Shown in pieces: positions 26,280 to 36,540 of a stretch of 64,000 bases of DNA (position 1 is its first letter; the number at the start of each line of letters is the position of its first letter). The position numbers were made by a program, and so were the translations under genes. This DNA is from Verrucomicrobiia bacterium (GTDB lineage Bacteria > Verrucomicrobiota > Verrucomicrobiia > Limisphaerales > JAEYXS01). A model generated the notes under the pieces. It ran no database searches. It was not told where the DNA came from and saw only the letters and a program-made list of their open reading frames with translations. Location of the stretch: contig DASWYF010000048.1 of the NCBI GenBank assembly GCA_036405135.1, positions 237,253-301,252 of the forward strand. The letters are read 5' to 3'.

Positions 26280-27368
26280 TTAGAGTTTCGCCATCGCGTT
26301 ATCGAGGGCGGTGTAGAGCGTGTTCATCGTCGCTTCCGTTTCATCACCCATGTTGGAGATGCGGAACGTCGTGCCCTTGATCTTGCCGTAGCCGCCGTCG
26401 ATGAGGAAACCTTGTTCCTTCACCAGCTTCTGGAGCTTGGCGATGTCCACGGTACGGCCACCGGGCTTCGCACCGTTGTTAATGCACGTGAGCGTGACGG
26501 ATTCGAATCCGGCATCCGGGAACAAGTTGAAGCCGTGCTTCGCCGCCCAGGCGCGTGTAGCCATGTTCAGCTTCAAGTGACGGGCATAGCGCGCGTCCAG
26601 ACCTTCGGCGAAGAACTCGTCGAGCTTGGAGCCGAGCGCGTAGATGTGCGAGATGCTCGGGGTGCTCGGGGTCATGCTTTCCTTCGCGTTCTTATCGAAT
26701 TCCACGAAGTCGAAGTAGTAACCGCGATCTTTCACCGTGGCAGCCTTAGCCAGGGCGGCAGGCGAGGCGGTGAACACCGTGAGGCCCGGAGGCAAGGCGA
26801 ACGCTTTCTGCGTGCCGGCGAGCAAGACGTCGATGCCGAGCTTGTCGAAGTTCAGCGGCACGGCGGTCATGGAGCTGACGGCGTCCACGATGAACATGAC
26901 GTCGGGATACTTCTGCTTCAGCGCGGCGATCTCTTCCAGCGGGCTCATGGTGCCGGTGGAGGTTTCGTTATGAATCAGCGTGAGCGCGTCGAACTGGCCG
27001 GTGGCGAGTTTCTTGTCGATGGCCTCGGCGCGGATGGGCGAGCCCCATTCGGATTGCAGGCCTTCGGCGTCCTTGCCGCAGCGCTTGGAGACGTCCAGCC
27101 ACTTGTCAGAGAAGGCGCCCTTCATGCAGTTCAGGACCTTCTTGGTGACGAGGTTACGCAGGGAGCCTTCCATCACACCCCAAGCAGAAGAGGTGGAAAG
27201 ATAGACGAGCTGCTTCGTGCCGAGCAGGGTCTGGAGCTGGGGCTGGATCTTGCCGTAGAGGTCTTTGAAGCCTTGGGAGCGGTGACCGATCATGGGCGAG
27301 CGGAACGCCTGCCATGTCTTCTCGTTGACTTCGACGGGACCCGGGATATGCAGTTTGACGTGTGCCAT
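26280..27368 (-). CDS. Class V aminotransferase (serine-pyruvate/alanine-glyoxylate or phosphoserine type)
   Basis: From ATG 27368 the product has 362 residues. KLHIPGPVEVNEKTWQAF and IGHRSQGFKDLYGKIQPQL are the family opening, IHNETSTGTMSP binds PLP and substrate, and DAVSSMTAVPLNFDKLG together with AGTQKAFALPPGL carries the PLP lysine (Lys in TQKAF). FRISNMGD near the end holds the substrate-binding Arg. This matches alanine-glyoxylate/serine-pyruvate aminotransferases, some of which serve as phosphoserine aminotransferases when next to serA; no serA is in the window. The frame remains open eight codons further upstream, but HVKLHIPGP fits the start chosen. Confidence 0.9.
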   Translation of the reverse strand: MAHVKLHIPGPVEVNEKTWQAFRSPMIGHRSQGFKDLYGKIQPQLQTLLGTKQLVYLSTSSAWGVMEGSLRNLVTKKVLNCMKGAFSDKWLDVSKRCGKDAEGLQSEWGSPIRAEAIDKKLATGQFDALTLIHNETSTGTMSPLEEIAALKQKYPDVMFIVDAVSSMTAVPLNFDKLGIDVLLAGTQKAFALPPGLTVFTASPAALAKAATVKDRGYYFDFVEFDKNAKESMTPSTPSISHIYALGSKLDEFFAEGLDARYARHLKLNMATRAWAAKHGFNLFPDAGFESVTLTCINNGAKPGGRTVDIAKLQKLVKEQGFLIDGGYGKIKGTTFRISNMGDETEATMNTLYTALDNAMAKL

Positions 27369-27425
27369 AAAAATGCTCGTGAAATTTTTCACAAGCGGTC
27401 TGGGAACGCAAGGGGATTTCAGAGA

Positions 27426-27600
27426 ATGACCAATGATGAAATCCTAATGACGAAGGAATGGATAAAATCGCAAATCCAAAGCTCCAAACACCAGGGAAAT
27501 TTCAATCCTCAAACTCCAAGGAGAGCACATCGCGGGCTGATTTGATGTTTGAGTATTCTTTGGAGCTTGGGGTTTGGGATTTGAAGTTTTGTTTGGACAG
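27426..27600. repeat. Imperfect inverted repeat of degenerate intergenic type
   Basis: Left part CAAATCCAAAGCTCCAAAC (27471 onward) is roughly complementary to CTTTGGAGCTTGGGGTTTGG (27559-27578). The 5' portion (ATGACCAATGATGAAATCC) resembles the long inverted repeat at 56251-56380. It separates two divergent genes. No gene is supported between 27369 and 27764. Confidence 0.5.
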
Positions 27601-27764
27601 GGTTTCGCAGGATGAGGGAAAAATCGACCCCGCTTGCGTGAGTTTTGGGCGGTATGCGTCGGGTTCCCGCGCTGGGGGTGCGAAATCAGGGCTGGATGGT
27701 GGTAAAAACGGGCTGGCATCGGTTGTGCTTAATAAAAATTCACCGCAGAAAAAGCGGTCAAGAT

Positions 27765-28385
27765 ATGCGCTGGAATCCAAAGAGGCGGCGTGGTTTTTCG
27801 CTCATCGAACTGATGGTGGTCATCGCCATCGTACTCATCCTTGCCGGGATGCTGCTGCCGGCTTTGACGAAAGGAAAGATGAAGGCCAAGCAGACGGAGT
27901 GCACGAGTCATCTGCGGCAGTCGGGGCTGGCTTTCCGAATGTTCGCCGATGATCACGACAACCGTCTCCCCATGCAGGTGAGTGTGAAGCGGGGCGGCAC
28001 GATGGAGTACGCGAACAAGGGGGAGACGTGGCGGCATTTTCAGGTGATGTCCAATCTGCTGGTGGACCCGAAGCTGCTGGTGTGCCCGGCGGATAAGAGC
28101 CGTTCCATCACGAATTGGAGCAAGCTGGGCAATGCGAACACGAGTTACTTCGTGGGATTAGACGCGAAGATCGGTTCAGCGCACCAGATGCTGGCGGGTG
28201 ACCGGAATATTTTGACGCCGGGATATCAAACGCCCGGAGTGGTGCCGGTAAGACCGGAGATGCAGATATTTTGGACGGAGGAGATGCATCAGTTCCGGGG
28301 GAACATCCTGTTTGGCGATGGACACGTGCAAGCGATGGATAGTGAGGGCTTGCAACGGGTGGTGACGCAGCACGCGATGAAATAG
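27765..28385 (+). CDS. Prepilin-type (type II secretion/pseudopilin) H-X9-DG protein
   Basis: From ATG 27765 the leader MRWNPKRRRG is cut before the F of GFSLIELMVVIAIVLILAGM, the N-terminal cleavage/methylation motif of type IV pilins and pseudopilins. The Glu at mature position five is present. The C-terminus has HQFRGNILFGDGH, exactly His, nine residues, Asp-Gly, the pattern of the prepilin-type processing-associated family abundant in Verrucomicrobiota and Planctomycetota. A short leader and a single hydrophobic segment indicate membrane insertion and then assembly or surface display. Longer in-frame starts upstream lack a normal leader. It is followed eight bases later by a small membrane protein gene. 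Confidence 0.88.
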   Translation: MRWNPKRRRGFSLIELMVVIAIVLILAGMLLPALTKGKMKAKQTECTSHLRQSGLAFRMFADDHDNRLPMQVSVKRGGTMEYANKGETWRHFQVMSNLLVDPKLLVCPADKSRSITNWSKLGNANTSYFVGLDAKIGSAHQMLAGDRNILTPGYQTPGVVPVRPEMQIFWTEEMHQFRGNILFGDGHVQAMDSEGLQRVVTQHAMK

Positions 28386-28392
28386 GTGACGC

Positions 28393-28998
28393 ATGAACGA
28401 AACTTGGAAAACACGCGGCCGGATGGCGTTTCGGGGGATCGAGTTGCTGCTGGCGTTCGCACTGCTGGCGGTCTTGATCGAACTGGTGCTGGTGCTGGTG
28501 AATGCGCCCGATCCAGTGCCGGAGATCCGTTTCATCCGGGTTCAAACGCCGCCGCAAGAAGCGGCATTGCCGAATGGATTGAAACCGGTGGAGATGCCAG
28601 TGACTGCCGCGCCTGAACTGGCAGCGGCTCCGCTGAAACCAGTCGCAGCGCCAAGGCCTGTGGTACGTAAACCTGAACCGCCGGCTCCGCCTGCGTTGCT
28701 GGATTTTGCGAATCTGCGCCGTTTGTTGGGAGGACGTGGTGGGGGCAGTTCAGCGGGTGGCAGTGCTGGCGGTCAGGGCAGTGTGGCGAACGATCCGGCT
28801 CCGCCACCCACGGTGGTGATGGGGCCGGGAGTGATTCCGGCACCGGATGCGCCGCCGACCAGTGGTAATCCGCCTGTTCCTGGCACGCCACCACCTGCAC
28901 AAGCGCCTACCAATGGTGAAAATCCGGTGGTATCAAACACGAGCACGAACAACACACATCTGGAGAGCACGAATACGTTTCGCATCTCGGTGCCGTGA
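28393..28998 (+). CDS. Membrane-anchored Pro/Ala-rich protein of unknown function
   Basis: The 201-residue protein has one transmembrane segment near the N-terminus (IELLLAFALLAVLIELVLVL) followed by about 160 Pro-, Ala-, Gly- and Thr-rich residues (GGRGGGSSAGGSAGGQGS, then PPPTVVMGPGVIPAP). The layout resembles a periplasmic linker or TonB/secretion-adapter protein, but no domain is recognised. Its position seven bases after the prepilin gene suggests that the two are expressed together. Confidence 0.65.
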   Translation: MNETWKTRGRMAFRGIELLLAFALLAVLIELVLVLVNAPDPVPEIRFIRVQTPPQEAALPNGLKPVEMPVTAAPELAAAPLKPVAAPRPVVRKPEPPAPPALLDFANLRRLLGGRGGGSSAGGSAGGQGSVANDPAPPPTVVMGPGVIPAPDAPPTSGNPPVPGTPPPAQAPTNGENPVVSNTSTNNTHLESTNTFRISVP

Positions 28999-29001
28999 GG
29001 C

Positions 29002-30471
29002 TTACAGATACGGCGTCATCAGGCGGGCGATGCCGTCACGGAGCTTGATGGGCAGGGGGCGTTCATCCACTTCGCGCAGGGTGAGCTGGTGGGCGCTGGC
29101 GAGTTTGCCCTCGATATGGGCTTCGAGTTCGCCAGCGAGATGGGGGCAGTAGCATTCCACATTCAGCTCGAAGTTCAGGCGCAGGCTGCGGGGATCGAAA
29201 TTGGACGAGCCGATGAAGGACCAGACGCCATCCACGATCATGAGCTTGGAATGATCAAAGGGGCCTTTCGTGAGCCACACGCGGCAGCCGCGGATGAGCA
29301 CCTGCCAGAGCTGGGCCATCATGGCCCAGTGTACGAACGGCAGATTATTTTTTTCCGGCAAGATGATGTCTACCTGCACACCGCGCATGGCAGCGACGTT
29401 GATCGCGCTGAGCAGGGCCGGATCCGGCAGGAAATAGGGGTTCATGATGCGGATGCGTTTCTGCGCGCAGGTGATCGCACCCAGGATGGTCCAGCGGATC
29501 TTCTCGAAATTGTCATCCGGTCCGTCCGGCACACAGCGCGTGAGTACGGAGCCGGTGGCGTAGAGTTGCGGGAACCATTTCTCTCCGCGTAACTCGATGC
29601 GTGTGCTGAACATCCAGTCATCCGCAAAAGCTTCCTGCAAATAACCCACGATCGGGCCGCGCAGGCGGAAGTGGATGTCCTGCACGGGGCGCTTGGGGTT
29701 CAGCTTGAGCATGTGGCCATCGCGGATGTTCATGCCGCCGGTGAAGGCGATGAGGCCATCGGTGATGAGAATCTTGCGGTGGTTTCGCAAGTTGATGGCC
29801 ATGGTGCGGAAGGGCACGGACGTGGGGAGAAAACGCACCACGGGGATGCCCGATTTCTTGAGCTGAGGTACGATGGATGGCCAGGAGTAACGCGCACCGG
29901 TGTCATCGATGAGTACGCGCACTTCCACACCGCGTTGCATGGCGCGGGTGAGTGCGTTCACGAACATGTCGCCGGCTTTGCCTTGATCGAAGATGTAGGT
30001 GGCGAAGGTGACGGAATGTTTCGCGGAGTCGATGGCAGCGACCATCGCGGGGTAAGCGGCGTCACCATTGATCAAGGGGTCAACGGAATTGCCTGCGAGC
30101 AGGGGCTGCGGCGTCATCTGGTTCATCAACTTGACCAGTGGCACGAGCGAGGGCCATTCGCGCGAGACTTTGTTCATCGGCAATTCACGTTCCGTATTGG
30201 TGCCAGCAGTGGTCTGGTAACGCGGGCAGGCGGCACGGAGTTGAGAAGCACGACGACGCAGGCGATTGATGCCGAAGGTGAGGTAGAGCACGGGACCGAC
30301 GAGCGGGACGAGCCAGCTCAGGGCCACCCACATGACGGCGGCACGGGTATCGCGCTTATTGAGGATGGCGTGAGCAGAGGCGACGACGGCGATGAGTACA
30401 GTAAAGAGGGCGAGCAGCACGTGCCACGTCTGTCTCAAATAATCGATCAAGTCTTTGGGGTCGCCTTCCAT
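29002..30471 (-). CDS. cls: Cardiolipin synthase (phospholipase D family)
   Basis: The 489-residue protein begins with two membrane helices (residues about 15-70) and then has two HKD motifs: HRKILITD (with GLIAFTGGMNI after it) and HSKLMIVD (with GVWSFIGSSNFD). This is the standard arrangement of cardiolipin synthases that join two phosphatidylglycerols in the inner membrane. Length and motifs are normal. It is convergent with the prepilin-linked gene, with only three bases between stops. Confidence 0.93.
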   Translation of the reverse strand: MEGDPKDLIDYLRQTWHVLLALFTVLIAVVASAHAILNKRDTRAAVMWVALSWLVPLVGPVLYLTFGINRLRRRASQLRAACPRYQTTAGTNTERELPMNKVSREWPSLVPLVKLMNQMTPQPLLAGNSVDPLINGDAAYPAMVAAIDSAKHSVTFATYIFDQGKAGDMFVNALTRAMQRGVEVRVLIDDTGARYSWPSIVPQLKKSGIPVVRFLPTSVPFRTMAINLRNHRKILITDGLIAFTGGMNIRDGHMLKLNPKRPVQDIHFRLRGPIVGYLQEAFADDWMFSTRIELRGEKWFPQLYATGSVLTRCVPDGPDDNFEKIRWTILGAITCAQKRIRIMNPYFLPDPALLSAINVAAMRGVQVDIILPEKNNLPFVHWAMMAQLWQVLIRGCRVWLTKGPFDHSKLMIVDGVWSFIGSSNFDPRSLRLNFELNVECYCPHLAGELEAHIEGKLASAHQLTLREVDERPLPIKLRDGIARLMTPYL

Positions 30472-30582
30472 GGTAGCCCTTGCCCCTTTATATTAAGGCA
30501 CTTAGCTGGGTTTTGCCATGGGGAATTGGAGAAGAAGCAGCCAGTTTTTAAGTGTTCAGTTTATCCAGATGAGGAGAGAGCC

Positions 30583-31820
<1,238 letters not shown>

Positions 31821-31853
31821 GGGGCGTCCCTGGCGGGACTGGAGACCGCGCTC

Positions 31854-32306
31854 CTAGGGCTTCGCCGCAAACCCCGTCTTCACCCCGCCCTCGAAACCTG
31901 CTTGCTGATAAAAGCGCAACGTCGCCTCGTCCTTGCGCCCCGTCAGCAGCATCACCTTATAACACCGCTGCTCCCACGCGAGCGCCAGTGCTGCCTTCAA
32001 CAACTGCGTGCCGATGCCGCGCTTACGGTAATCCGGATGCGTCACCACATTTTCGATCAAGCCGTAAGGTCGCGCTCCGCGTGTCAGATTTGCGATGACT
32101 ACCAATACACACGAGGCGACGATTCTTCCTTCCACTTCGGCGATGAGATAGTTTTGAGAGGGATCGGCGAGGATGCGTTGCCAGAGGCTTTCGGTATCTG
32201 CCGTGATGGGCAATGCCGGATCATCGGCATGCAGATGGCGGTAAAGGTCTAGCAACGCGGGCATTTCCTCAGCGCGGATTTTGCGGATGATGGGAACCTT
32301 GTTCAC
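31854..32306 (-). CDS. GNAT acetyltransferase
   Basis: The 150-residue protein has the GNAT fold. NYLIAEVEGRIVASCVL is the central sheet, ENVVTHPDYRKRGIGTQLLK the acetyl-CoA pyrophosphate-binding motif A (R-x-x-G-x-G), and RFYQQAGFEGG the motif B region. Expected activity is acetyl transfer from acetyl-CoA to an amine; the substrate is unknown. Its 3' end lies at the margin of the palindromic repeat. Confidence 0.88.
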   Translation of the reverse strand: MNKVPIIRKIRAEEMPALLDLYRHLHADDPALPITADTESLWQRILADPSQNYLIAEVEGRIVASCVLVVIANLTRGARPYGLIENVVTHPDYRKRGIGTQLLKAALALAWEQRCYKVMLLTGRKDEATLRFYQQAGFEGGVKTGFAAKP

Positions 32307-32338
32307 GAAAGGAAATTAGCGATTGGAAACGGCACGCG

Positions 32339-32857
32339 TCAAACGGGAAGGGATACACCGCTTGCGAGAGACAACCGGAACGGTCGCCAGCCGCCCGGCG
32401 GATCCCATTCACCTTCACCCTTGATTACATCATCCAAAACTTCATGGACTATTACGCCATCAAGACCGAGATGCTCGCGTCGCCACATCAACTCGCCCTG
32501 TTCATCCAAGCACTGCAACGCGGAATCCGAGGCGATGAGAAGATGCTTTTCCAGCGGGTAGAGATGGCCGAAATAGCTATCACAAGCCAGACTGTGAGTT
32601 TGGCGCGCGACGGGATCAACTAGATGCGCGGACGAGCCTAAGCCGATGACGATCCAACGGCCCCAAACAATCAGCTCTTCGAAAGCTCCGAGGTATTCCT
32701 CGTAAACATCAATACGGGCTAAGGGAACTCCGCCTCTTTCCACCGTAACGCAGCGCTTTGGTTCCGGGAAGCCAGGCGGCACTTGTCCCGCGCGGATGGA
32801 AGGCAGCATGCGCCAACGACCCTCGAGGGTGTTTTGAAAAGAGGCGTGATACATCAT
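32339..32857 (-). CDS. Hypothetical protein
   Basis: The 172-residue protein has no signal peptide or membrane segment and is beta-rich (VTVERGGVPLARIDVYEEYL, ELIVWGRWIVIGLGSSAHLV). WDPPGGWRPFRLSLASG near the end looks like a small propeller blade or an immunity-type fold. I do not recognise a family. It is 42 bases beyond the nuclease-like gene on the same strand, so it may be the last gene of that unit. Confidence 0.6.
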   Translation of the reverse strand: MMYHASFQNTLEGRWRMLPSIRAGQVPPGFPEPKRCVTVERGGVPLARIDVYEEYLGAFEELIVWGRWIVIGLGSSAHLVDPVARQTHSLACDSYFGHLYPLEKHLLIASDSALQCLDEQGELMWRREHLGLDGVIVHEVLDDVIKGEGEWDPPGGWRPFRLSLASGVSLPV

Positions 32858-32899
32858 TACTCACGGATGCATGATCTAAGCAAAAACAGTAGAAACTAC

Positions 32900-33703
32900 T
32901 CAAACAAACCGACCCCAAATGTGATCGGGCGGCAGATACGCCAAAGGATCGGTATGCCGGCTCCCGGCTTGCCTTAGCCACGAATCAAACCACACATACC
33001 ACGCCAACAATGAGTTTTCCTTGAAATCTCCCATTTCAAACGGCTCAGGGATCAATTTTTCAAGGTCAGTTCCATGTTTTGTGTGGAGTTGCATTCTGTA
33101 AGCACTGTTTACCTGACCCAGTTTAGTGACCTCTAGATAGCTGCCTGCGCTCACAACAAGTTTATCCGGCACCACAACCAAGTCAGGCTGTTCAGATCTG
33201 GGTATTCCTTTAAGCGCTTCTTTCAGGTTAGACTTAACTGTCTCAGGAGAAGCTGAGTCAAAGGCCCAGATTATAAATAATGAGTCAAATAAGCGTTGCC
33301 CTTGACCTGCTTGACAGAATCGTCGTTTGAGAGTTTTGAATTTTCTTCCTTTTGCAATAGCATCTATGATTTCTTCCGGATGAAGAACGGTCTTAACTTC
33401 TATCAGAGCGTATACTGCTTCCACGGGCCAAAGCTTATTCCGAGTTGTAGCGTACAAAGGAGAATTGTTTTGCTCATCCACAACTATCAAGTCTGCTTGA
33501 TTAGAGAAAATTCCGTCATGAGAAATAACCATGCCACTGCTCACACCAAATTTTTTCGGCAAATGGTGAACAAGAAACTCTGCAACTAGATCCTCCCTGT
33601 TGTCGCCAGCTGAAGGCCGGTGTGAGGCGAAGTCGCGTCGGATAGCCATCGACTTTGCTCTCATGTCTTTAGCAACATCCGAAAGATAATCTGGAAGAGT
33701 CAC
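32900..33703 (-). CDS. DUF6602-like protein with PD-(D/E)XK-type nuclease motif
   Basis: The 267-residue protein contains REDLVAEFLVHHLPKKFGVS, then QADLIVVDEQNNSPLY and YALIEVKTVLHPEE. The Asp in ADLIVVD and the E-V-K in LIEVKT are spaced like the PD-(D/E)XK catalytic core. The overall pattern matches DUF6602, a family often seen near defence or mobile genes. It may cut nucleic acid. It lies three bases after the GNAT gene on the same strand, in AT-richer DNA than its surroundings, which suggests recent acquisition. Confidence 0.75.
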   Translation of the reverse strand: MTLPDYLSDVAKDMRAKSMAIRRDFASHRPSAGDNREDLVAEFLVHHLPKKFGVSSGMVISHDGIFSNQADLIVVDEQNNSPLYATTRNKLWPVEAVYALIEVKTVLHPEEIIDAIAKGRKFKTLKRRFCQAGQGQRLFDSLFIIWAFDSASPETVKSNLKEALKGIPRSEQPDLVVVPDKLVVSAGSYLEVTKLGQVNSAYRMQLHTKHGTDLEKLIPEPFEMGDFKENSLLAWYVWFDSWLRQAGSRHTDPLAYLPPDHIWGRFV

Positions 33704-33706
33704 GGG

Positions 33707-34207
33707 TTAATTGTTCTTGGAATAATCTTTAAAGAAATACACCGGGTTGTAACATTTGCAGAGATATTCGTCATCCGAAAGCGAAATCCACCTCGGGTTT
33801 GGGTCTCTGTTGTAAACTTTAAATCCTCTTCGGTTAAGCCATTTTCGAACGATTAAACCTGTTTCCACTCTGTTTGAATTTACTTGGCATCTAATTTTTT
33901 CAACGCTCAAGTCTTGGACTTGAGATTCGATAAAATTTAAGGCCGAATTTCCATAGCCATGGTTTTTGTAAGGGTCATATACGGCAAGTAGAAGATCTTT
34001 ATGCCTCGGATTTTCAGCCGTGGAAGTTAACCAAACAAAGCCTATTTCCTGTGCTTGGGCGTTTTCAAGAATTCTCCACCCTAAGGTGTCGGCCTTCCAT
34101 TGCCAGTCTTCGCGACCATTAGAACCATATTCGAGAGGGTATTTTTTGAGATGGTTTTGCAAGCTTAAAGGCGGCGTAAATGGGTGATCTATTGGTTCTA
34201 GTTTCAT
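33707..34207 (-). CDS. GNAT-fold acetyltransferase-like protein
   Basis: The 166-residue protein shows the GNAT signature in a divergent form: EIGFVWLTSTAENPRHKDLL, YDPYKNHGYGNSALNFIESQ (acetyl-CoA-binding motif A) and a C-terminal NRRGFKVYNRDPNPRWI. Base composition is AT-rich compared with the flanking metabolic genes. It is the first gene of a likely two-gene unit with the nuclease-like protein, with three bases between stop and start. A modification-type partner of the nuclease is possible but unproven. Confidence 0.7.
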   Translation of the reverse strand: MKLEPIDHPFTPPLSLQNHLKKYPLEYGSNGREDWQWKADTLGWRILENAQAQEIGFVWLTSTAENPRHKDLLLAVYDPYKNHGYGNSALNFIESQVQDLSVEKIRCQVNSNRVETGLIVRKWLNRRGFKVYNRDPNPRWISLSDDEYLCKCYNPVYFFKDYSKNN

Positions 34208-34420
34208 TCTATCCTCCGACCTTTGATGACTGCTCTTGGTTATTTGAATCCCGCAGATTGAGCATTAGAATCACAAATTGCGGTGGAATCAGTGTGTATG
34301 GCCTTTATCTCAAAAGGCACCAGTTCTCTCATCTTCAACAAAGTGAGACACTCGGAGGCATAAGTTTTTTTTAGGCTATGTCGCAGCAGATTGCTCATGT
34401 TCTTTCGGGTTAAGGTTTTA

Positions 34421-35239
34421 TCACATGCTCCAGAAACTGAACTTGGCGATGCGGTAATTGCCCGCTTCTTCGGTGATCCAAAAGGTGCCGTAGCAGCCAT
34501 ACTGCTGTTCTTTACGATACCAGAAACCGATCACTTTCACGCGGCGCGTTTCTTTTTCTGAATCCTTGGGCCAGCCTTGTGCCTGCGTGGTTTTCTTCCG
34601 TGACTGCTCATCAGCCAAGATGAGCATCAGGTGCTCAATGCCAAAGGAACTCGGCGGGCCGCTGTACCGTTCAGAAGCTTCAGCATGCACGGCCTCGAAT
34701 CGTTTAAGGCTCATCGCTTCCTTCAGCTTCGCGTTCAAGTCTTCATACGCTCCGGCAAAATCACCACGTCCCAGCGCCTCTGTATGGCGCCGCACGAGCG
34801 CCACGCTCTGCTCGAAGATGACTCGCGCCAATGCTGGATCACCCGCGTAAGGAGCCGACTTCTCCTTCACCAGTTCACCTCCGATAAATGCAGATGTATC
34901 CAATCGCGGTGGCTCTGCTGCCTCTGGCGGTTCCGGGTCCAGTGCGTCGCGCAGCAGGATGATCACGCGATCCAGCTCGGCCAGTGCTTTTTCTTGTGTC
35001 TCGTAAGGGCCCATGGGGCGGCGGCCATAATAGATCTGTTCTCGGGTCTGAGTGTAGAGCTCGAATTTGACATGCTCCAACTCCTTGATCAAAGCTTTGT
35101 TCAACCCACCGTCATTGATGGTCTGGATGTAGCGTTCCAATGGCAGCACACGCGTGTATTTGCTGTTATCGAAATCGACAAAGAAGCGGCGCATGGCGGT
35201 GAGGGCAGCGCTGAGGGTTTGGGGGTTGGGGCGTGACAT
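34421..35239 (-). CDS. Hypothetical soluble protein
   Basis: From ATG 35239 the protein has 272 residues, mostly helical: a first helical region (SAALTAMRRFFVDFDNSKYT), a second (QEKALAELDRVIILLRDALD), a third around VIFEQSVALVRRHTEALG, and a beta-rich C-terminus (GFWYRKEQQYGCYGTFWITE). No recognised domain. There is no signal peptide. The gene is followed by an AT-rich intergenic stretch before the GNAT/nuclease pair. Confidence 0.65.
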   Translation of the reverse strand: MSRPNPQTLSAALTAMRRFFVDFDNSKYTRVLPLERYIQTINDGGLNKALIKELEHVKFELYTQTREQIYYGRRPMGPYETQEKALAELDRVIILLRDALDPEPPEAAEPPRLDTSAFIGGELVKEKSAPYAGDPALARVIFEQSVALVRRHTEALGRGDFAGAYEDLNAKLKEAMSLKRFEAVHAEASERYSGPPSSFGIEHLMLILADEQSRKKTTQAQGWPKDSEKETRRVKVIGFWYRKEQQYGCYGTFWITEEAGNYRIAKFSFWSM

Positions 35240-35511
35240 AACTTGACGTTCACTCGTCATCGGCCGGTCGGTTGCCAGCGATGTTTGAAATAGTCAGTCA
35301 TAGGTGTTGGAACTCGACTGTCCTTGCTGTGGTTGAAGGGTAATCGCAGGGGGCGGCTTGCGTCAAATAGGAAGGGGCAATTTGCAAGAACATGACCTTG
35401 TGGCAATTCATTTGTTTTGATGACGATTACTGGGCTCGAAGAAATTCTGAAGCAGACACTTTTATGTCGATTTCTCTTACGATTAGACTACGGTTTTAAC
35501 TACGCTTTAGC

Positions 35512-36540
35512 ATGACGTTTCCTGAAATACGGCGGTTAGTCATTATCTCGATGTTCTCCGACGATGTCTTGATGAGTAAACTGGTTTTGAAAGGGGGAAA
35601 TGCGCTGGACCTAGTTTATGGAATCACGAACAGGAGCTCGGTCGATGTAGATTTTTCCGTGAAGATGACTTCAGTGATCTCAAAGAGATAGAGAACCGGA
35701 TATTTGCAGCGCTGAAGGACAGGTTTGACTCCAAGGGTTTTATGGTTTTTGACGAGACCTTCGCCAAAAAGCCTTCCATTCTCCGTGCGGGGCAGAGCCC
35801 CAAATGGGGAGGCTACCGCGTGGAGTTCAAAATCATCGAGAAGGACAAAGCGAAAGCGTTCTCCGATTCTGTGGAAAAGCTGCGGCGGAACGCCACCATT
35901 ATGGGTGACAACCAGGAACGAAAATTCAGCATCGACATCAGCAAACACGAATTTTGCTCAGTCAAACAGGAATACCAACTGGATGACTATACGATCTACA
36001 CATACACGCTGCCCATGATGGCTTTGGAGAAAGTGCGGGCACTTTGCCAGCAATTGCCGGGTTATTCACTACAAACCACACCACGGCCCCGAGCTCAGGA
36101 TTTTTACGACATCCATGCCCTAGAACGGTTTAAAAAATGATGTAGCCGGGTGGAGCGAGGATTTTTGTTCTGGCGAGGCTTTGGCGAAGGAGCAGTTCCA
36201 AGGACCCTGTGACTGAGCCGAAACGAAGCCAGAACCCAAAAAGACCGCCCTTCTCATTCTTCAGCCACTCGGCTACAGGATTTTTTAAACCGCTCTAGTG
36301 ACACAGCGTGATTTGAACTTGGTTTCACCAGATAACATAGAGCTACTACGCCATATTTTCGCCGCAAAAGAAGTGCCGCTTTCGTTTCTCAACCGGCTGC
36401 CCGAGCAAAAGGCTTTTCACCGTGAGGATTGGCCATCGGTTATCGCCTCCACGTTCAAGCAACCTGAATCTTTCGATTTTTACTTTGATTACGTGGTCGA
36501 ACTAGGCAGACGCTTAAAAACCGCTGCGGGGGTAGAATAA
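35512..36540 (+). pseudogene. AbiEii-type nucleotidyltransferase toxin, broken by a frameshift and a MITE insertion
   Basis: The 5' part contains LVLKGGNALDLVYGI and SVDVDFS, the KGGTAL/DxD nucleotidyltransferase core of AbiEii/AbiGii toxins. A one-base loss near 35652-35660, at a run of five T, changes frame: beyond it EDDFSDLKEIENRIFAALKD continues in another frame to IKK-free ...DFYDIHAL at 36122. There a 175-bp element (36123-36297) interrupts it, and from 36298 the protein resumes with VTQRDLNLVSPDNIELLRHI and the AbiEii C-terminal HREDWPSVIAS, ending in FDFYFDYVVELGRRL. Joining 36122 to 36298 restores the frame. Intact length would be about 285 residues. It is unlikely to be active unless the frameshift is a sequencing error and the element is absent in some cells. 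Confidence 0.85.
36121..36297 (+). mobile_element. MITE-like element, full copy 2, inserted in abiEii
   Basis: It is flanked by TA on both sides (36121-36122 and 36296-36297), the expected target duplication. Termini GAACGGTTTAAAAAATGATG and, read from the other end, GAGCGGTTTAAAAAATCCTG are imperfect inverted repeats followed by GTAGCC. Internal sequence is about 90% identical to 20030-20210 in opposite orientation. It has no coding capacity of its own. Its insertion point inside a codon-conserved gene shows that it moved as a unit. Confidence 0.88.
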
